Positions 60,384 through 64,000 of a stretch of DNA of 64,000 nucleotides are shown here, piece by piece. Made by a program: the position numbers and the translations under genes. This stretch comes from a virus: the IMG/VR virus record IMGVR_UViG_3300027969_000044, positions 102,312-166,311 of that record, one strand, 5' to 3'. The notes beneath the pieces were generated by a model. The model searched no databases and was not told the DNA's origin. It saw only the letters and a list, made by a program, of their open reading frames with translations. The stretch's first letter is position 1; every line of letters starts with the position of its first letter.

Positions 60384-63300
60384 ATGGCAACATTAAACTT
60401 TCCTTCAAACCCAGCGATAGGTGATACCTATACCATAGGTACCAGAACATGGGTATGGAATGGCAACGGCTGGCAACTTCAAAGTGGAATTACTAGCTTT
60501 GATCCTTTTACTGCTCGTCGTGTTATCGTTACAACGAGTACAAATTCAACGTCTACTAATTCTGGAGGTTTAATTGTATATGGCGGCGCCGGTATTGGCC
60601 TAGATTTAACAGTTGGCGGTAGCATACATGTTTTAGCAGATGTATCTTCGTATTCTTCAACTAGTGGTGCCGTAACTATTGCTGGCGGGTTAGGTGTAAT
60701 TGAAAATGTATATGCTGGTGCGTTATATGATAATAATAGTCGTGTAATTACTCAAGCAACACTAGCTAATCAAGGTGTTACAGCGTTATATGCCGGCACT
60801 GACACCGCAGTAAATTCACAAACCGGTGTTGTTTATGTATGGAACACTAGTACTTTACAAAGTGTTACTGGTAGGGGAAACATCACTGACTCTGCAATTA
60901 TCATTAAAAATACATTTGATGCGTATAGTACCTTATCAGGAGCACTAACTGTCTCTGGTGGTATTGCGTTAGATAAAAATTTATATGGCGGCGGCAATGC
61001 TACATTCTTTGGACAAATATCCGCAGGCGGGCAATATAACGCAATTGGTACTACAGGAACTGTATCAATAGCATCTATGATTCCTACATTGGGTGTAGTA
61101 GGAACTACATCTAGCGCATATCAATTAATGGTTGCCAATCCGGATTCTACTGATGCGTTACTAGTCGGCGTGTCTAGATTAGGCAACGTTCAACTAGGGT
61201 CACTAGGTACTAATAACGGCAGTTTAGAAATATTTGCCGGATCTACATCAGTACCAGGATTACAAATTGGTGGCCTAACTGGTCAAGTGAGAGTAATGCA
61301 ACCAACATCATCAACTAACACCTATTCAGGCTCGTTAGTAGTTGTTGGTGGCGCAGGATTTGGAAGTACAGTTTACATTGAAAATACATCTTATGTAAAT
61401 GGCGCACAAATTTTAACAACTGCTACAATTGGCTTATGGGCTGTATCAGAATTAAGAGCAGGTACTGATACCTATGTTAACACAACGACTGGTATTGTAA
61501 CAGTATCAAACACAAGTACTCTTGATAGCGTTGTAAAACGTGGAAATGTAACTACGACCGCAATTAGAATTTCAAACGGAACTTCTGCCACTGATCAATC
61601 AACTGGAGCACTAACAGTAGTTGGTGGCGTTGGCGTTGGTGGATCTTTATACGCAGGTAATCTTTATGCCAACGGCTCAGCTGTAGTTACTCAAGCAACT
61701 CTAGGAAGCCAAGGCGTTACTTCTATAACAGCAGGCACAGATACAGTAGTAAACACATCTAGTGGTGCTGTATCAATCTGGAATACTAGTACACTAGAAA
61801 GTATAACAGGTCGCGGCGCAACAACTACTCGAGCTGTTAATATTACCAACACAAGTGGAACAACAAGTTCTACAACTGGTGCTTTACTTGTCGCCGGCGG
61901 TGTCGGAGTAGGTGAAAATTTATATGTTCAAGGTACAATCAGTGCCGCCGGCGGATTCCTTGGACTAGATCCAACAAGTATTTTTCAAAATACTTCTAGC
62001 GTAACTGTTATTGACTCTGGTACTGTAAGAAAAGTTATTATAACTATCGCTGATAATACAAATACTGTCTTTACAGCAACCGGCGCACAGTTCTTTTATC
62101 CTGTAACAATATATGCTAATCAAACATCTAGCGGAACAGACAGTGGCGCACTAACTGTAGCCGGTGGTGTAGGTGTAGCTGGAAGCATTTATGCTGGTAG
62201 TACAAGCTATGTAAAAGGTGAAGAGATACTTACAACTGCTACCGTTGGAAGTTATGTTCTTACAACTGTTACGGCAGGTACAGATACTGCCGCTAATACA
62301 ATCGGTCGTGTAATTTATATTTGGAACACTTCAACATTACAGAGTGTAACAAGTCGAGGAAGTTCAACAAACCAAGTTATTACGTTTACAAATCAAACAG
62401 AGGCAAGTAACACTAGTTCAGGCGCAATAGTTGTAAGCGGTGGCGCAGGCATTGGTAAGAATTTGTGGGTTGGTGGAAATATTTTCACTTATGGAAACGC
62501 AACTGTTTTAGGCAACTTAACAGTACTAGGTACGCAGACAACAATCTATTCTACATCAACAGTGATCCAGGATCCAGTTCTTAATCTTGGTGCTCCTGCT
62601 GATCTAACAGCACTACCTGCTGACGACGGATTAGATAAGGGTATTTTAGTTCATTACAATACTTTAACTAGTGTGTCTGGAGATACACACGCATTCTTTG
62701 GTCTACGTAGACAGGATGAAAAATTTGTATTCATTACACGGACTTCTGAACAAGGCAGAGCAGGTCTTGATAATCCATTTGCTACAACGTCTACACTAGG
62801 CGGCGCAGCCTTTGGTACATTAACACTAACTTCAGGCTACGGATCATATAGTCCAAACACTGGTGACTTACAGGTAACTGGTGGTGTTGGTATTCAAGGT
62901 AACTTATATACTGCTGGATTAGTTAGAGTTACAAGTGCTACAAGTGCTACAAGTACTACAACTGGTGCCTTACAAATTGTAGGCGGTGTTGGTATTCAAG
63001 GCGACTTGTATGTTGGAGGCAAGGGTGCGTTTGTTAACGGATTTGAAGTTGTTACAACCGCATCTATCGGAATAGGAGCAGTTGCTAATATTGTAGCCGG
63101 TACAGATACCGCAGTTACTACAGCAACAGGTAATGTTACTATTTGGAATACAAGTACTTTACAAAGTGTAACAAGCCGAGGATCATCAACTACTAACGCA
63201 ATTAGCATTACTAATGCTACAATTTCTAGCACAACAACTAACGGTGCGTTTATAGTCACTGGTGGAGTTGGCATTGGCCTAACTTTAAATATTGGTGGTG

Positions 63301-64000
63301 ATACTAGAATTTGGTCAACAACATCTAACTCACTACAAGCTGGCGGCGGCGCTACATTTGGCGGCGACGTTAACGCAAGCGGCACTGGTAACTTTGGAAC
63401 AAGTGGTAGCTTTGGTACAACATTAACTGTTGGTTCTTCTGCTACAAGTACAGGAACTAGTACAGGTGCTTTAATTGTACAAGGTGGTGTAGGAATTGGC
63501 GGCAACACAAATATTGGTCGCAATTTAACCGGTGGCGGCACAATTAATATTACAAGCACAGCAACACTAGGAGATAATTTACTACTAGGTAGAGGGGCTG
63601 TAACTAGAGATGTACACGGCAGTCAGTTTATATCTAATGGATATTTTGCTATTCCTGGCGATGCCCAAGCAGGTATATACCTAATTAGAATGGCAACAGA
63701 TAAAGATGTTCCGACGGCATTAACATTAGACGGAATTTCGGTTAGCACAGTTAATCAAATTTCGTTACCAAATCAATCTACTTACAATTTTAAAATATAT
63801 GTAAGCGCAAGATCAATTTCTAGCGACGACGAAGCAGGATGGGAATTTAACGGGATTATTAGTCGATATGCTAGTCCGGGATCAACATCTATTAAGGTAG
63901 TAAACAAAACAAAATTATGGTCTAGCAATGCTTTGTGGGATTGTAATGTTGTGGCAGATACAGTTAACGGTGCGTTACAAGTACTAGGAACAGGCGACAA
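60384..64000 (+). CDS. Giant tail fibre, C-terminus beyond window
   Basis: An ATG at 60384 opens a frame without stop to the right edge, at least 1205 residues. The start MATLNFPSNPAIGDTYTIGT then RTWVWNGNGWQLQSG is a fibre N-terminus widespread in aquatic phages. Five further AGTD-type units occur (near 60793, 61459, 61731, 62275, 63098) with GALTVVGGVGVGG linkers. Near residues 720-790 it has the module LTVLGTQTTIYSTSTVIQDP, followed by LDKGILVHYN and AFFGLRRQDEKFVFITR, shared with the 34213 and 52370 proteins. The last part in the window (FKIYVSARSISSDDEAGWEF) is a compact beta domain. Paralogue of the 52370 product; likely another long side or tail fibre. Confidence 0.78.
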   Translation, partial: MATLNFPSNPAIGDTYTIGTRTWVWNGNGWQLQSGITSFDPFTARRVIVTTSTNSTSTNSGGLIVYGGAGIGLDLTVGGSIHVLADVSSYSSTSGAVTIAGGLGVIENVYAGALYDNNSRVITQATLANQGVTALYAGTDTAVNSQTGVVYVWNTSTLQSVTGRGNITDSAIIIKNTFDAYSTLSGALTVSGGIALDKNLYGGGNATFFGQISAGGQYNAIGTTGTVSIASMIPTLGVVGTTSSAYQLMVANPDSTDALLVGVSRLGNVQLGSLGTNNGSLEIFAGSTSVPGLQIGGLTGQVRVMQPTSSTNTYSGSLVVVGGAGFGSTVYIENTSYVNGAQILTTATIGLWAVSELRAGTDTYVNTTTGIVTVSNTSTLDSVVKRGNVTTTAIRISNGTSATDQSTGALTVVGGVGVGGSLYAGNLYANGSAVVTQATLGSQGVTSITAGTDTVVNTSSGAVSIWNTSTLESITGRGATTTRAVNITNTSGTTSSTTGALLVAGGVGVGENLYVQGTISAAGGFLGLDPTSIFQNTSSVTVIDSGTVRKVIITIADNTNTVFTATGAQFFYPVTIYANQTSSGTDSGALTVAGGVGVAGSIYAGSTSYVKGEEILTTATVGSYVLTTVTAGTDTAANTIGRVIYIWNTSTLQSVTSRGSSTNQVITFTNQTEASNTSSGAIVVSGGAGIGKNLWVGGNIFTYGNATVLGNLTVLGTQTTIYSTSTVIQDPVLNLGAPADLTALPADDGLDKGILVHYNTLTSVSGDTHAFFGLRRQDEKFVFITRTSEQGRAGLDNPFATTSTLGGAAFGTLTLTSGYGSYSPNTGDLQVTGGVGIQGNLYTAGLVRVTSATSATSTTTGALQIVGGVGIQGDLYVGGKGAFVNGFEVVTTASIGIGAVANIVAGTDTAVTTATGNVTIWNTSTLQSVTSRGSSTTNAISITNATISSTTTNGAFIVTGGVGIGLTLNIGGDTRIWSTTSNSLQAGGGATFGGDVNASGTGNFGTSGSFGTTLTVGSSATSTGTSTGALIVQGGVGIGGNTNIGRNLTGGGTINITSTATLGDNLLLGRGAVTRDVHGSQFISNGYFAIPGDAQAGIYLIRMATDKDVPTALTLDGISVSTVNQISLPNQSTYNFKIYVSARSISSDDEAGWEFNGIISRYASPGSTSIKVVNKTKLWSSNALWDCNVVADTVNGALQVLGTGD

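Overview
This window is part of the genome of a T4-like tailed phage (contractile tail, myovirus). It carries a near-continuous set of T4 core genes: baseplate gp6, gp25, gp5, gp53, gp26 and gp51; late sigma factor gp55; recombination nuclease gp47/gp46; portal gp20; prohead protease gp21; scaffold gp22; and major capsid protein gp23. These are joined to very large repeat-rich fibre or structural genes of the style found in aquatic T4-like phages (cyanophage and pelagiphage relatives). No photosynthesis or other host-derived metabolic gene is present, so the host cannot be read from this window.

Layout. (1) 1-16237, minus strand: a compact baseplate operon read right to left: tube-cap-like protein, gp53, a 1105-aa hub-like protein, gp5 with a lambda-type muramidase domain, gp25, gp6, and a giant structural protein that runs off the left edge. 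(2) 16295-20993, plus strand: an early/middle module with host-like sigma-70 promoters (gp55, gp47, gp46, two small proteins, a GIY-YIG nuclease). (3) 20994-21506: a gene-free gap with unusually dense potential RNA structure, ending in a perfect TATAAATA late promoter. (4) 21507-23442: a candidate internal head protein, convergent with gp26/gp51; gp51 has no start codon and appears to be reached by a -1 ribosomal frameshift. (5) 23515-32450, plus strand: tape measure, portal, core proteins, protease, scaffold and capsid. (6) 32473-36365: terminator/late-promoter cassettes and smaller virion proteins. (7) 36490-64000, plus strand: large fibre-like genes (1370, 3183, 594, 2667 and more than 1205 aa) built from internal repeats.

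Regulation. Octamers with a TAAATA core, like the T4 late promoter, lie at twelve gene boundaries on both strands, including two back-to-back pairs. In three cases the expected start of transcription falls on the A of an ATG, which predicts leaderless messages. gp55, made from a sigma-70-like promoter, would direct the host polymerase to these sites.

The observations most worth following are the gp26/gp51 frameshift, the structured gap at 20994-21458, the leaderless late genes and leader mini-ORFs, the large insertion inside gp55, the moved lysozyme domain in gp5, and the ~162-residue repeat array that distinguishes the 3183-aa protein from its 1370-aa paralogue. All product names rest on my reading of motifs and gene order; no database search was run.
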